NCBI GenBank assembly: GCA_964468435.1
Contig: CAYXVE010000022.1
Coordinates: 4,283 to 68,282 of the forward strand
Origin: JBCCTX01 sp964468435
GTDB taxonomy: Bacteria; Bacteroidota; Bacteroidia; J057
Direction of reading: 5' to 3'
Length of the DNA stretch: 64,000 nucleotides
Position numbers and translations under genes: made by a program. Shown here one piece after another: positions 1 to 9,226 of the stretch. Under the pieces are notes generated by a model. It worked only from the letters and a program-made list of their open reading frames with translations, searched no databases and had not been told where the DNA came from. Every line of letters starts with the position of its first letter. The first letter of the stretch is position 1.

Positions 1-577
1 CGTAGTTGTAGATGAAAAGAATACCATCAACCTAACCTTTCTGGAGATGGCGGGTGAAGACCTCAGAGGTGTTAGTATCATGAACGAGGACCGTGATTTG
101 CCCGATTTCATCAAACCCTATCTGACTACACCAGATCTGCCCATCTCTTTTGTACTGGTTGCAGACTATGACCAGATTATCAATCCGATAGCAGATGATG
201 CATATCAGGATGATCTGATGCAGAATTTCCTCGATATGCTGGTTCACCTTGATACGGATACCCACAACGTTGCCTTGGTGATATCCAAGTACGATCAGCA
301 AAAGGTCCGTGAAGGTGAGACGCTCCAGCGTGTTATGGAAGAAGAAATGTTCCGTACTTACAACAAACTCCTGGATGAATCGCGAATTCCCAATGGAAAG
401 GTTTTCCCTTTTAGCATAGGCGCAGTTGGTGAAGATCCCGAGAGTGGCGAAGCTGTTATAGATGAACTTAATCTCGATGATTGTAAAAAGATCCTCACAT
501 GGTTGATTAGTGGTTTTGATGTGAAGCATACGGGCAAACGTACCCTCCGCAAAATGCTTGATAGATTGGGGGTATAA
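1..577 (+). CDS. GTPase-domain protein, C-terminal part (5' end outside window)
   Basis: The reading frame is open from the first base, so the gene starts upstream; about 191 codons are visible. The visible part looks like the second half of a P-loop GTPase of the TRAFAC/double-GTPase kind. FLEMAGED near codon 15 resembles a G3 (DxxG-like) motif, VISKYDQ near the middle resembles a G4 (NKxD) motif in variant form, and FSIGAVGED resembles G5. The Walker A loop must lie upstream. There is no membrane segment in this part, so it is probably cytoplasmic. It ends 33 bases before the next gene, a membrane protein with a LysM domain, and the two are likely co-transcribed. The GTPase fold is an inference from motif order; the exact family and partner are unknown. 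Confidence 0.6.
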   Translation, partial: VVVDEKNTINLTFLEMAGEDLRGVSIMNEDRDLPDFIKPYLTTPDLPISFVLVADYDQIINPIADDAYQDDLMQNFLDMLVHLDTDTHNVALVISKYDQQKVREGETLQRVMEEEMFRTYNKLLDESRIPNGKVFPFSIGAVGEDPESGEAVIDELNLDDCKKILTWLISGFDVKHTGKRTLRKMLDRLGV

Positions 578-610
578 ATGTAAATTTTCATAGTACCTAA
601 ATCTCAGATC

Positions 611-2158
611 ATGGAGGAATCTATAGGGTTCATTACTTTCGGGAAAAAAAATGGTTTCGAGCAATTCCACGCGGAGGGTATAGCGCATTTTGAGGCTACC
701 AGCGAAGGGAGACAACTATTGTTGCATACGCTCCAACTGGTCTTCCGCAAAATACGTGTATTTCCCAAAAGTGAATTGTATCGCGTATCAAGAATAACAT
801 ATCAGGAAAGGGTTTATTTGATCCTATTGAGCTATGGCTTTTCTTTAGATGCTTTCAAACGTGCTGGTTATCATGGGGGCGCACTGATATTGCGCCATCC
901 CACACCTCACAGCGACCGGGTCATTTCTTGTCTTCATAAACTCCGCCTTATTGCCGCACAACAGGTACATGGAATGAAACCAGATCGGGAGCTCCTGGAT
1001 TTGAAAAAGTTGGAAAAAAATCTTTCACTGGATTATACATATGAATTTCTTCCAGTAACCAGGAATGCTTTTCAAAGAGAAGGATTTGTGGCTGAAGTCT
1101 CGTTTGAGGAATTGATTGACAACCTGATGAACATGTTTACGTTCGACGAGGATAGGCTAATATCATATATTTCTTTGTATAGCACTCAGAGTGAGCGGAT
1201 TCAGGAAGAGATTGATACGGAGGAAATTGACTTGCTAGGTCCAGATCTGATTCCCAAAGACTTCCCGTATATCGAAGAAGATGATGGTATAAGCGAAGAT
1301 CCTCATTCTCACCAAGATTCCTTCTCCCAAGAGATGCCGGCTACGTCTGGCGTGCCTGCTCAGTTCATCCAATCAACCGCAGGGCAAAGTGTAAAAGACT
1401 CTACAGATTATCATGAACTCGTTATATCACCCGCCGTAGAGCGTAAGGGACTGGATCATCTTCGTCAGGTATTCTCAGATTTCCGCTCAGGGCAACGACG
1501 AGAAACCGTGAGACATGAAAACAGACTGCTATATGTTGTAGGTTTTGCTATCGTAGGATTGTTTGTAGCCATTCAGGTATACGTCAGATTGCCTGAGTAT
1601 GGAAGATCTGGATCAAAACGTAGTTCCTTGCTACATGATGCCAATAGCGTACGGGCTGATACCAAGTCATTGGAAAATCTGGTTTCGAGAGATTGTGAAA
1701 TTGACGATATTTCATACCAGGAAGCCAACACATATTTCTCAGAAAGCAAAAAGCGGGTGGAAGCCTTTCAACGGGAATTGCAGGTGGTTCACAAAGGTAA
1801 CCTGGGTACCATGTCTGAGCTTACGCTCAGACAAAAATTCTTCATTCCCCAATTGGAACGTTATCAGGATAAACTCAATGCCAAAATGGAAAACAAATCG
1901 TATGCTGATAACTGTCAGCTGATCCGGGTTGATTCGTTGAATCAGGAAATCGAAACATTCTTGAATACATATTATGAAGTCGGACTCAGACGTGAGAAAT
2001 ATCAATATGTAGTACATACAGTTCAGAAAAAGGAAACACTGTATGGAATTAGTAGAAAATATGGGGTTAAAGCTGAGACGATCAGAGTATTGAACAATAT
2101 TGGTCCTAATAACCGAATAGATATTGAGCAGGAATTGAAGATATATTATCCGAGGTAG
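611..2158 (+). CDS. Single-pass membrane protein with C-terminal periplasmic LysM domain
   Basis: The protein has 515 residues. Residues 1 to about 305 have no signal peptide and look cytoplasmic: a folded region to about 200, then an acidic, disordered stretch. One hydrophobic segment spans about 306-326. Residues about 340-455 are polar and probably helical. A LysM repeat fills about 466-513 (pattern VHTVQKKETLYGIS then LNNIGPNNRIDIEQEL). LysM binds peptidoglycan or related glycans, so the C-terminus should sit in the periplasm. The N-terminal region vaguely recalls GTPase-associated (GAP1-like) modules, with GYHGGALILRH as the most distinctive stretch, but I cannot assign it. The gene follows the GTPase-like gene by 33 bases, suggesting a cytoplasmic switch linked to a cell-wall sensor or anchor. 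Function unknown. Confidence 0.65.
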   Translation: MEESIGFITFGKKNGFEQFHAEGIAHFEATSEGRQLLLHTLQLVFRKIRVFPKSELYRVSRITYQERVYLILLSYGFSLDAFKRAGYHGGALILRHPTPHSDRVISCLHKLRLIAAQQVHGMKPDRELLDLKKLEKNLSLDYTYEFLPVTRNAFQREGFVAEVSFEELIDNLMNMFTFDEDRLISYISLYSTQSERIQEEIDTEEIDLLGPDLIPKDFPYIEEDDGISEDPHSHQDSFSQEMPATSGVPAQFIQSTAGQSVKDSTDYHELVISPAVERKGLDHLRQVFSDFRSGQRRETVRHENRLLYVVGFAIVGLFVAIQVYVRLPEYGRSGSKRSSLLHDANSVRADTKSLENLVSRDCEIDDISYQEANTYFSESKKRVEAFQRELQVVHKGNLGTMSELTLRQKFFIPQLERYQDKLNAKMENKSYADNCQLIRVDSLNQEIETFLNTYYEVGLRREKYQYVVHTVQKKETLYGISRKYGVKAETIRVLNNIGPNNRIDIEQELKIYYPR

Positions 2159-2226
2159 TAGAGATGTACCATACAATTTTTTCCGTTTAGATAACTTAAG
2201 TTGTATATACCCCAGAGAATACGATT

Positions 2227-2586
2227 ATGCATATACTAATCTTCCTCCACTTGATTGTTGAAATCAGCACATATCATCCTGTAAATCTGGATATTTCAGA
2301 GCCTTTCGCCCAGTAACCTCAGATCATTATTACCGATGACAGCATAGAAATATATGTATTCTTACCCGATCCTGATTCCAACTTAAACCGTAGTACGCGA
2401 TTTGACTGGTCGGAGATCGTCGGACAATCTACTTATGCCGGTCAAATATATTTTGTTTCTCATAACCTCCCAAACAATCCGCTGAACAATGAGCATGATC
2501 GAATGAGCCTTGCTGAGGAGTTCAACATGGGCTCTATAAAGCATCTACCTCTAAGGTGCGAAGCAGCTTTACCTAGAGAGACTTAG
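2227..2586 (+). pseudogene. Decayed gene for a secreted protein with an LPDP...TRFDW motif
   Basis: A frame opening at ATG 2227 gives a hydrophobic leader (MHILIFLHLIV), reaches an in-frame TAA at 2314-2316, then continues for about 89 codons to TAG at 2584-2586. The second part reads FLPDPDSNLNRSTRFDWSEI, then GQSTYAGQIYF and later MSLAEEFNMG. This matches my recollection of a secreted family found in Bacteroidota and Planctomycetes, with LPD..., YYRGTRFDWSG, a KGH-like glycine/histidine stretch, and a later GPVEEF block; intact members run to about 300 residues and may be aldose-epimerase-like. Here the conserved glycines are lost and the 3' two thirds are missing. It is a remnant, not a working gene. 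The family naming is from memory. Confidence 0.55.
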
Positions 2587-2623
2587 ACATGGATCCGTAC
2601 CTGCCGATTTTTCAGAAAGTAAT

Positions 2624-4021
2624 TTACACAAAAATTTCAGGTAAGGTACCTGTTGCATCTCCAAAGCTTTCCATTTCCAGTCCCATGATCTGCCCCATTG
2701 TGAGGTAAAGATTGGCTAGAGGGGTCTCCTCTGCGAAAGCGATATGCTGCCCGCGCTTAAGACGGCCACCACCACCACCTGCCAATAAAATAGGCAGGTT
2801 TTCCTCAGCATGTCGATTGCCATCGCGCAATCCTGATCCAAACATGACCATGGAGTGATCCAGCAAATTGCCTTCCCCCTCTGGTATAGACTTCAATTTC
2901 CCCAGGAAATAGGCTACCTGCTCCATATGCCAGGTATTGATAAGTTCATATTGACGCTGCCTGCGTAGATCCCCCTGGTGGTGCGATATCGAGTGAAAAC
3001 TATCTTTTACCCCTTCTATAAAGGAGAAGTTTCTGCCACTTGCGGCATTGCCAAACATAAAGGTTCCTACCCGGCTGGCATCACTCCAAAATGCCAAAAC
3101 CATGATATCTAGCATCAGCCTTACCTTTTTGGTAATATCCATTCCTGTTTCCAGATCGATATATTCCTCAATACGTACATCCATATGAGCCAGTTCTTTT
3201 TTCATAGAGGGACTGATGCGTGACTCAAAATCTTTGAGCTGATCTTTATTTTCCAGTCGCATTTCTACAGAACGTATAGATTCCAGATATTCGGCGAGTT
3301 TATTTTGATCGGCAATCCCTAGGTTTTTCTTAAGTGCATGTGCATCTTCTCTTACAGCATCTAGTATGCTGGATTTAAGTGGATTATCGGGCTTGGCATT
3401 CTTGCGAGGCACGACCGTTCTGAACATCCGGTCAAATGCAAAGCGGGGATTGATCTCTTTGGCTGCAGGCCGCGTCGCGGTTTCCCATGAAATATATGAA
3501 CCGTAGAGCTTAGTAATTCCCGTACTGGTACATACCCCACTCTTGATGCGATCAATACCATATACCAGGGATGAGACGATCGTTTCTTTACCAATTTTAT
3601 TGGCCATCAACTGATCGATGGAAGGACCTCCTGTATTTACATTGGAACCGATGGTACGGGTGATACCCAGGGAGGTGAGAAAATTACCGGTTTTGGTGTA
3701 GTGACCCTCTACTCCATAGGTAGAATATTTATTCATCAGTTGCTGAAGCACTTGTATATCAGGTTGAAAAGGAGCTAATGGTTGTAATATTGGAGAAAGG
3801 GTAAACTGTTGGCCCATATCTTGTGGAGACCACTTGCCCGGACAGACTCCATTAGGAGCGAATAGGAAGGCTGCCCGTCTGGGACTGCTGGAAAGCGGTG
3901 TTGCCAATACAGATGAAGGTACCATGGCTTCCAGGAAGGGTAGTGCAATACACACACCCATCCCTTTGAGCATTCTTCTACGAGATATATTCCATGTATT
4001 ATTCATAATCATCAAAATCAA
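2624..4021 (-). CDS. DUF1552 domain-containing secreted protein
   Basis: The protein has 465 residues. A twin-arginine type signal (SRRRMLKG followed by a hydrophobic stretch) lies near the N-terminus. Three Met codons (residues 1, 4 and 6) could start it; the third (MNNTWN) is equally plausible. Family features include AAFLFAPNGVCPGKWSP, GPSIDQLMA, FAFDRMF, MLDIMVLAFWSDASRVGTFMFGN and the C-terminal MVMFGSGLRDGNRHAEENLP. This is the standard companion of DUF1592-type cytochrome proteins, here encoded 23 bases upstream on the same strand. The biochemical role of the DUF1552 family is not established; a role in an extracytoplasmic redox or degradation complex is inference. Full length for the family. 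Confidence 0.9.
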   Translation of the reverse strand: MILMIMNNTWNISRRRMLKGMGVCIALPFLEAMVPSSVLATPLSSSPRRAAFLFAPNGVCPGKWSPQDMGQQFTLSPILQPLAPFQPDIQVLQQLMNKYSTYGVEGHYTKTGNFLTSLGITRTIGSNVNTGGPSIDQLMANKIGKETIVSSLVYGIDRIKSGVCTSTGITKLYGSYISWETATRPAAKEINPRFAFDRMFRTVVPRKNAKPDNPLKSSILDAVREDAHALKKNLGIADQNKLAEYLESIRSVEMRLENKDQLKDFESRISPSMKKELAHMDVRIEEYIDLETGMDITKKVRLMLDIMVLAFWSDASRVGTFMFGNAASGRNFSFIEGVKDSFHSISHHQGDLRRQRQYELINTWHMEQVAYFLGKLKSIPEGEGNLLDHSMVMFGSGLRDGNRHAEENLPILLAGGGGGRLKRGQHIAFAEETPLANLYLTMGQIMGLEMESFGDATGTLPEIFV

Positions 4022-4044
4022 AAATATATTATAGTAGCATAAAA

Positions 4045-6024
4045 TCAGCTGGCATTGGGTTTTTCAGGTACATCTTTGGTATCGCTTTTCTTGTACCGGA
4101 AAGGATAGCTATTAACCAGCTCTATGATGAACTGGTCACTGTTGAAGTCAGATTCCAACAGCGTATTTTGCAGGTGCTTGACAGTTGGACTATCTTTAAA
4201 AATAATTCCCCGGCCCAGTGCAAATGAGAGCATCTTGATACTGAAGTTTTTGGCAAAAAGTTCCTTTTGACTTTGAAGGATATTTCGAAGTTCTGCCGGG
4301 CTTTCAAAGCGCTCTCCGCTTTTCATGACTCCTGAAGGGTCAATGCGTTCATTTCCATAGGCTTCCCGCCAACGGCCCATCGCATCGAAATTTTCGAGTC
4401 CCAGACCAATGGGATCCATGGCCTGATGGCAGCCTTTACAGGCCGGATCATCCCGGTGGCGCTCCAGCAATACACGTAAGGTTACTTCAGATTCGGAGGA
4501 ATCATGGCTAGCCTCCAGATCTGGAACATTAGGCGGGGGGGGTGGTGGTGGAGTCCCCAGGATTTGCTCCAACACCCATTTACCCCTTAACACCGGACTG
4601 GTCCGGCTGGGAAGCGAGGTGGCGGTCAATACGCCTGCCATTCCCAGCACACCTCCCCGCTCTTGAGAAGGGAAGGTTACCTTACGCATAGAGTCTCCCT
4701 CTATTCCTGAAATACCGTAGTGATCCGCAAGTGTTTCATTCATGAAGCTATACTTGCTGTCGATAAGATCCAGTAGATTTTTGCTCTCCAGTATGATATG
4801 GTTGAAAAAAAGTTCTACCTCTTTGACCATCAATGCTTTGAGTTTGGTATTGAAGTCCGGAAAAGTTTCTGGATCTAGCTGGAAGGAAGGATTTTGCAGC
4901 TTTTTCAATTCCAGCCATTGTATGGCAAACTGCTTTCCAAGCCTCTGCGCTCTGGGATCTTTGAGCATGCGTGTTACTTCTTTTTCCAGAACCATTGCAT
5001 CATGAAGGTCTTCCCGGTAGGCTGTATTCAGCAACTCTTGGTCGGGAATACTCGACCAGAGAAAGAATGAAAGTCTGGAAGCCAGTTCAAAATCACTTAC
5101 TTCATACGGACCTTCTACCAAGGGATCGCTTTCGACGCGATAGAGAAAATTGTGTGAAACTAAGATGCGCTTCATGCTTTCCTTGATGCTCGCATCAAAG
5201 CGGTTATTTTGCCCCTCAAAGTACTTATAGGCTTCCTGAAAAAATTCAATGATCCGGGATTTTTCTTCCTGAGATAAAAAGCGCCGGTAGGCCAATGTAG
5301 CGAATGGATATAAAACCTCAGAAGCATATTCTGTGGGTTTTTCCAGAGATACATCTCTGTCATAAAAAGTTTGGTACCAAATCCTGCGAAGATAGTCTAC
5401 TACCGTGGTCCGGTATCGGGGCACTCTTTTACGCCAGGCCTCCTCATTTTCATAGTGTTTTTCCACAATCCATTCTGCAGATTCAAAGTAGCGCTCTATC
5501 AATAACGGGGTTAAATACAGAGTACCTGCTTGATTATCAAAACCTTCACCTCCAGATGGATCTGAAGGGAATAAGGAATCTACATTGACCTCTATGTTGA
5601 ACAGATCTTTGATAACATATCTGTATTCCTGATTATTGAGTCGCCTAGGGGGAATAAGTCCCGGATCTTTTTCCGCCAGAGCAGCCTGAAGATAACTGTT
5701 GATATAATATGTGATCGTGTCTACCTCTGCCTGAGTTAAGGGAGGACGATTGTCAGGAGGCATACTTCTGTTTTCTACCTCATGAATAATATTTTCAAAT
5801 AATTCACCGTTGCGTATAATAGAACTTATGAAAAAATAGTTGTCGAAATTGATTCCCGCTTTCATGTCCTCACCATTATGACAGGGAAAACAGCTTTCCA
5901 TAAAGATAGGCCGTACATTCCTTACATAATGCTTTTGCCTGGGATCATCAGGCTGTGCCTTGGACATCAGGGATATCGTCAGAAATATACTGCCTACAAT
6001 CCACTTTATGTTATGGGATCTCAT
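4045..6024 (-). CDS. DUF1592/DUF1588/DUF1585 cytochrome-like secreted protein
   Basis: The protein has 659 residues. The N-terminal signal peptide ends near SKAQ. A heme-c type motif CFPCH (C45, C48, H49) lies in a cytochrome-like N-terminal domain. Next come the DUF1587 region (RRLNNQEYRYVIKDLF), a DUF1595/1592 region rich in SRLSFFLWSSIPD, the DUF1588 region (QERGGVLGMAGVL, then TSPVLRGKWVLEQILG and a run of seven prolines), and DUF1585 at the end. A second CKGCH motif occurs at C529-H533. It was first described mainly from Planctomycetes; the substrate and reaction are unknown. It is the first gene of a two-gene operon with the DUF1552 partner. Confidence 0.9.
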   Translation of the reverse strand: MRSHNIKWIVGSIFLTISLMSKAQPDDPRQKHYVRNVRPIFMESCFPCHNGEDMKAGINFDNYFFISSIIRNGELFENIIHEVENRSMPPDNRPPLTQAEVDTITYYINSYLQAALAEKDPGLIPPRRLNNQEYRYVIKDLFNIEVNVDSLFPSDPSGGEGFDNQAGTLYLTPLLIERYFESAEWIVEKHYENEEAWRKRVPRYRTTVVDYLRRIWYQTFYDRDVSLEKPTEYASEVLYPFATLAYRRFLSQEEKSRIIEFFQEAYKYFEGQNNRFDASIKESMKRILVSHNFLYRVESDPLVEGPYEVSDFELASRLSFFLWSSIPDQELLNTAYREDLHDAMVLEKEVTRMLKDPRAQRLGKQFAIQWLELKKLQNPSFQLDPETFPDFNTKLKALMVKEVELFFNHIILESKNLLDLIDSKYSFMNETLADHYGISGIEGDSMRKVTFPSQERGGVLGMAGVLTATSLPSRTSPVLRGKWVLEQILGTPPPPPPPNVPDLEASHDSSESEVTLRVLLERHRDDPACKGCHQAMDPIGLGLENFDAMGRWREAYGNERIDPSGVMKSGERFESPAELRNILQSQKELFAKNFSIKMLSFALGRGIIFKDSPTVKHLQNTLLESDFNSDQFIIELVNSYPFRYKKSDTKDVPEKPNAS

Positions 6025-6412
6025 TAGATAGTGGGGTTTTTATATATGGTACGATAAAGCGAATACTTCTAAAATACAAATTCCTATGATGATTCAGAAA
6101 TAATTATGGGAATTTTTGTTCATAATCAGGTACCCTCAGTAAATTTGAAATAATTATACTTAATGGTTAACAAGATCTTGTACATGACCTATCCCATGAT
6201 TAAGTGTATCCAAAATTGCATCAATACAGTTCCATGATTTATTTGTGCCTGACTCCCGTTTTGATACCTCTCGGTATCAGGAGGTACAACATTGATCATT
6301 CTGGTTGTACATTTTTATTTAATTAGCATTAAAATCGGTATAATTGTATATTTTTGAATTTGGAATACAGCGGCTTGCTGCAACACAAGAAATTAAATCT
6401 CATCTTTAAGAT
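6025..6412. other. Divergent intergenic region with small hairpin
   Basis: This 388-base gap separates the minus-strand DUF1592 gene from the plus-strand glycosidase gene, so it must hold promoters for both. A 7-bp inverted repeat with a four-base loop (TGATACC, TCTC, GGTATCA) lies at 6262-6279 and could be an operator. A perfect -7 type element, TATTTTTG, is at 6349-6356 on the plus strand, without a clear -33 partner. I see no coding content. Confidence 0.4.
6349..6356 (+). promoter_or_regulatory. Possible -7 element (TAnnTTTG) for the glycosidase gene
   Basis: TATTTTTG matches the Bacteroidota -7 consensus TAnnTTTG exactly and lies 57 bases before the ATG at 6413. No good TTG sits 17-23 bases upstream, so this is only half a promoter. 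Confidence 0.3.
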
Positions 6413-7438
6413 ATGAAGTTATCGTGTAGTATCCTGGCTATTTTTTTGCTAGCATGTATGCCTGGATACCTTATTTCTCAGGAGCTATCGATTACCGGGA
6501 ACCAGTTTTTTCTAAATGGAGAATCTTTTGACATGTGGGGTATCCGGGTGGCTAGTGCTGCTCAACATGATACACTTACTGAAGCATTAATCCAGTCATT
6601 AGATGAATATAAGTCCTATAAGGTAAACACGGTCTCTATCTATATACAGGGATCGAGTGGAGGTTATAGCGACCCTTTTTCAGCAAACGGGAAAAAAATA
6701 GAGTCTGGTCAGATATATAGGCTTGTAAAAATAATTCAGGCTTGTGCCCAACAGGATATGGTCGTAATAGCTGGCATATTCTATCAGCGCGTTATGGGTA
6801 ATCATGACCAGACATTAAACCTGAGAAATGAAAATGCTGTACGTAATGCTACTCGTTTGTTTACTGAAATCCTCAAACCCTATCGTAACGTGATTATCAA
6901 TATTGCTAATGAACATAATTCCAGTCTATATCATCCCTTCAGGCCTTTTGATTTTAATGATCCCTCAAATATTATTTCACTATGCAAAGAGGTTAAAAAA
7001 ATTGATCCTCAGCGTATTGTGGGCGCTGGTGGCTATCATGATAGCAGCAATGTAGTCATTGGAAAATCTTCAGTGGTAGATGTACTACTGTTTGATACTT
7101 ATGCAAAAGATGTTGAACAACATCATCACAGTGGATGGCATTACGATTATTTCAGAGAAAAAGGAGTCCCAGATAAACCCATTGTCAATGTAGAAATTTT
7201 TGGAGGCTGGACTCGGCAGTTTGCACCGCAGGGTGTTTATACAGAGGAGGGTAAATCTATTCATATTCAGGAAATAATCGAGGCTCAAAAGCGTCCGGGA
7301 TTATATGTGTGTTTTCACTCCAATAGATGGTGCCAGGGACCAGCAGATGGAGAACCTATCAGGTATGAGTTGGGTGGAAATGGAACAAAAAGAGATCCTG
7401 GTATCAGATGGTGGTTTGAAGCTGTGAAGAACAGGTAA
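6413..7438 (+). CDS. Secreted glycoside-hydrolase-like (cellulase-type TIM barrel) protein
   Basis: The protein has 341 residues. The signal region MKLSCSILAIFLLACMPG contains LLAC at C15, which fits a lipobox, although ordinary signal-peptide cleavage before QELSI is also possible. The fold looks like a GH5-type (clan GH-A) barrel: WGIRVASA near the start, then IINIANEHNSS with E167 as the likely acid/base and IVNVEIFGGW with E261 as the likely nucleophile, each at the end of a predicted beta strand. Substrate is not identifiable; some such proteins are inactive carbohydrate binders. The gene stands alone between a divergent operon and an isomerase-like gene 139 bases downstream. Confidence 0.65.
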   Translation: MKLSCSILAIFLLACMPGYLISQELSITGNQFFLNGESFDMWGIRVASAAQHDTLTEALIQSLDEYKSYKVNTVSIYIQGSSGGYSDPFSANGKKIESGQIYRLVKIIQACAQQDMVVIAGIFYQRVMGNHDQTLNLRNENAVRNATRLFTEILKPYRNVIINIANEHNSSLYHPFRPFDFNDPSNIISLCKEVKKIDPQRIVGAGGYHDSSNVVIGKSSVVDVLLFDTYAKDVEQHHHSGWHYDYFREKGVPDKPIVNVEIFGGWTRQFAPQGVYTEEGKSIHIQEIIEAQKRPGLYVCFHSNRWCQGPADGEPIRYELGGNGTKRDPGIRWWFEAVKNR

Positions 7439-7577
7439 AAAGCTTATAGTTAAAAATGACAGAATTGTGAAATAGGGGTACTGCGATATGGTGAGATGTT
7501 TGTAGGGTAATAGGGTTGTTAATGATAGATTTTATATGTAATATCAAATTAACCTCGTACTACTAATCGCAGACATT

Positions 7578-8534
7578 ATGAATAGCAATCGTCGAATATT
7601 TCTCTACCAATCTACTCTGGCAACCATCGGGATTGGGGTAGGTATACAGTCATTTTCAAAACATTTACCCATGGACCAACCTTTATACAAGATTTCTCTG
7701 GCTGAATGGTCATTGAACAAATTATTGTTTTCAGGAAAAATGGATCATCTCGATTTTGCTGCAGATGCACGTAGACATGGCATTGAAGCCATCGAATACG
7801 TCAACCAGTTTTTTATGGACAAGGCAGAAGATCAGGCTTATTTGAAGGACATGAAAGACCGTGCTGATAGTGAAGGCGTAAAAAGTTTACTGATCATGTG
7901 CGACAGAGAAGGGGTTTTGGGTGCTGCGGATGAACAAGAGCGAATAGAAACAGTGGATCATCACAAAAAGTGGGTAGAAGCTGCAAAATATCTGGGATGC
8001 CATTCAATCCGTGTGAATGGGTATAGCATGAATTCAGCCGCTGGAGGACCAGGCGATTTTGATGAGACGATGAAACTGGTAGCCGATGGGCTAAGACGTT
8101 TATGCGAATTTGCAGATCCCTATGATATCAATGTGATCATTGAAAATCATGGAGGCAATTCCAGTGATGGAAAGTGGCTAAGTGGGGTAATCGAAATGAC
8201 CGACCACTTACGGGCAGGTACCTTACCCGACTTCGGCAACTTCAGAATATCCAATGATGATGGTGATATCACTTCGTATGACTCATATCAGGGGGTGGAA
8301 GAACTAATGCCTTATGCGAAAGGAGTAAGTGTTAAAACCACAACCTGGGATGATGAAGGCAACCAATTCAACCTGGACTATGAGCGGATGATGCGCATTG
8401 TCCTAGATGCTGGTTATAGAGGATATTGTGGTATTGAGCACGTAGATCCTGGAAATGAGTGGTCTGCCATTTCAGAAGTGAAAAAACACCTGGAAGAGAC
8501 CCGTGATGCACTTGCCATGGCTTATAAACCTTAA
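7578..8534 (+). CDS. Sugar phosphate isomerase/epimerase-family protein (xylose-isomerase-like TIM barrel)
   Basis: The protein has 318 residues. The N-terminus carries a twin-arginine-like signal (NRRIFLYQS then a hydrophobic run), so it is probably exported. The rest is an AP-endonuclease-2/xylose-isomerase-like barrel: SLAEWSLNK, GIEAIEYVNQF, INVIIENHGG (metal-ligand Glu on a strand), LPDFGNF, and near the end YCGIEHVDPGNEW. In this superfamily Glu, Asp and His residues at strand ends bind a divalent metal. Exported members are common beside glycan-degradation genes in Bacteroidota; the actual substrate is unknown. It lies downstream of the glycosidase-like gene in the same orientation. 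Confidence 0.8.
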   Translation: MNSNRRIFLYQSTLATIGIGVGIQSFSKHLPMDQPLYKISLAEWSLNKLLFSGKMDHLDFAADARRHGIEAIEYVNQFFMDKAEDQAYLKDMKDRADSEGVKSLLIMCDREGVLGAADEQERIETVDHHKKWVEAAKYLGCHSIRVNGYSMNSAAGGPGDFDETMKLVADGLRRLCEFADPYDINVIIENHGGNSSDGKWLSGVIEMTDHLRAGTLPDFGNFRISNDDGDITSYDSYQGVEELMPYAKGVSVKTTTWDDEGNQFNLDYERMMRIVLDAGYRGYCGIEHVDPGNEWSAISEVKKHLEETRDALAMAYKP

Positions 8535-8641
8535 ATACTTCACTTGTTTGTCTGATAAGGCTTGCAATCCCCGGCTTTTTCCAGGGATCGGTCTGGATGT
8601 TAGGTTACGATGATTTTTCGCGTTGAAACTTACTATAGGTA

Positions 8642-9223
8642 TCAAGCACGGATAAATTCGAACATGTGTGTTCGCCACAATTCAAGCGGATGGGCGCTAG
8701 CCGTAGCTTTCATCCGGGATAATGCACCATAAAAGCCGGTATACAACAGCTCGGCCTGTTCTTCAGCAGGGATGTCATGGCGTATTTCCCCAATTTCCTG
8801 TCCTTGACGTATACACGTGCTGATTAATTCTACCCACGATATAAACTGTTCATCCAGCAATCTGCCAAGTGCCGCTGAACCTCCACTAAGCTCAACTGAA
8901 AGATTATTGACCAGACAACCATCCTTGAAGTCGTTAGCAATGTGGTAATCAATTACAGACTGATAGAATTGATTTAGCCTCTTAATGGGACTCAATGCTT
9001 CATTTTTCAGAAAATAAGTAATAATCTTAAGCTGATTTTTCCCGTATCTTTCTATGAGCTGTTTAACAAAATCCTCCTTGCTGCCAAAGTGACTGTAAAA
9101 AGAACCTTTTGAGACCTTGGCTGCCTGGATTATATCATTGATTCCGGTATGATGATATCCATTAAGGCGAATTAATTTACCCCCTTCATCCAGTATATCT
9201 TCGCGATTGTATTTAATGTTCAT
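8642..9223 (-). CDS. TetR/AcrR family transcriptional regulator
   Basis: The protein has 193 residues. The N-terminal helix-turn-helix covers about residues 5-52, with the typical run TGINDIIQAAKVSKGSFYSH followed by FGSKEDFVKQLIERY. The C-terminal two thirds form the helical ligand/dimer domain; the NDFKDGCLVNNLSVELS stretch resembles the NemR/AcuR-like branch, whose members often sense electrophiles or small organic molecules. An imperfect palindrome immediately before the start codon looks like its own operator. No efflux or reductase gene lies right beside it, so its target is unclear; the minus-strand membrane genes upstream are possible. Confidence 0.88.
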   Translation of the reverse strand: MNIKYNREDILDEGGKLIRLNGYHHTGINDIIQAAKVSKGSFYSHFGSKEDFVKQLIERYGKNQLKIITYFLKNEALSPIKRLNQFYQSVIDYHIANDFKDGCLVNNLSVELSGGSAALGRLLDEQFISWVELISTCIRQGQEIGEIRHDIPAEEQAELLYTGFYGALSRMKATASAHPLELWRTHMFEFIRA

Positions 9224-9226
9224 TCG

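Noticed and set aside
4520..4560. G-rich run in the DUF1592 gene as a possible frameshift site
   Set aside because: It encodes the run of prolines usual for this family and the frame is intact across it.
8558..8592. Possible terminator after the isomerase-like gene
   Set aside because: Only a five-pair stem (ATCCC/GGGAT) with the T-run inside the loop; too weak.
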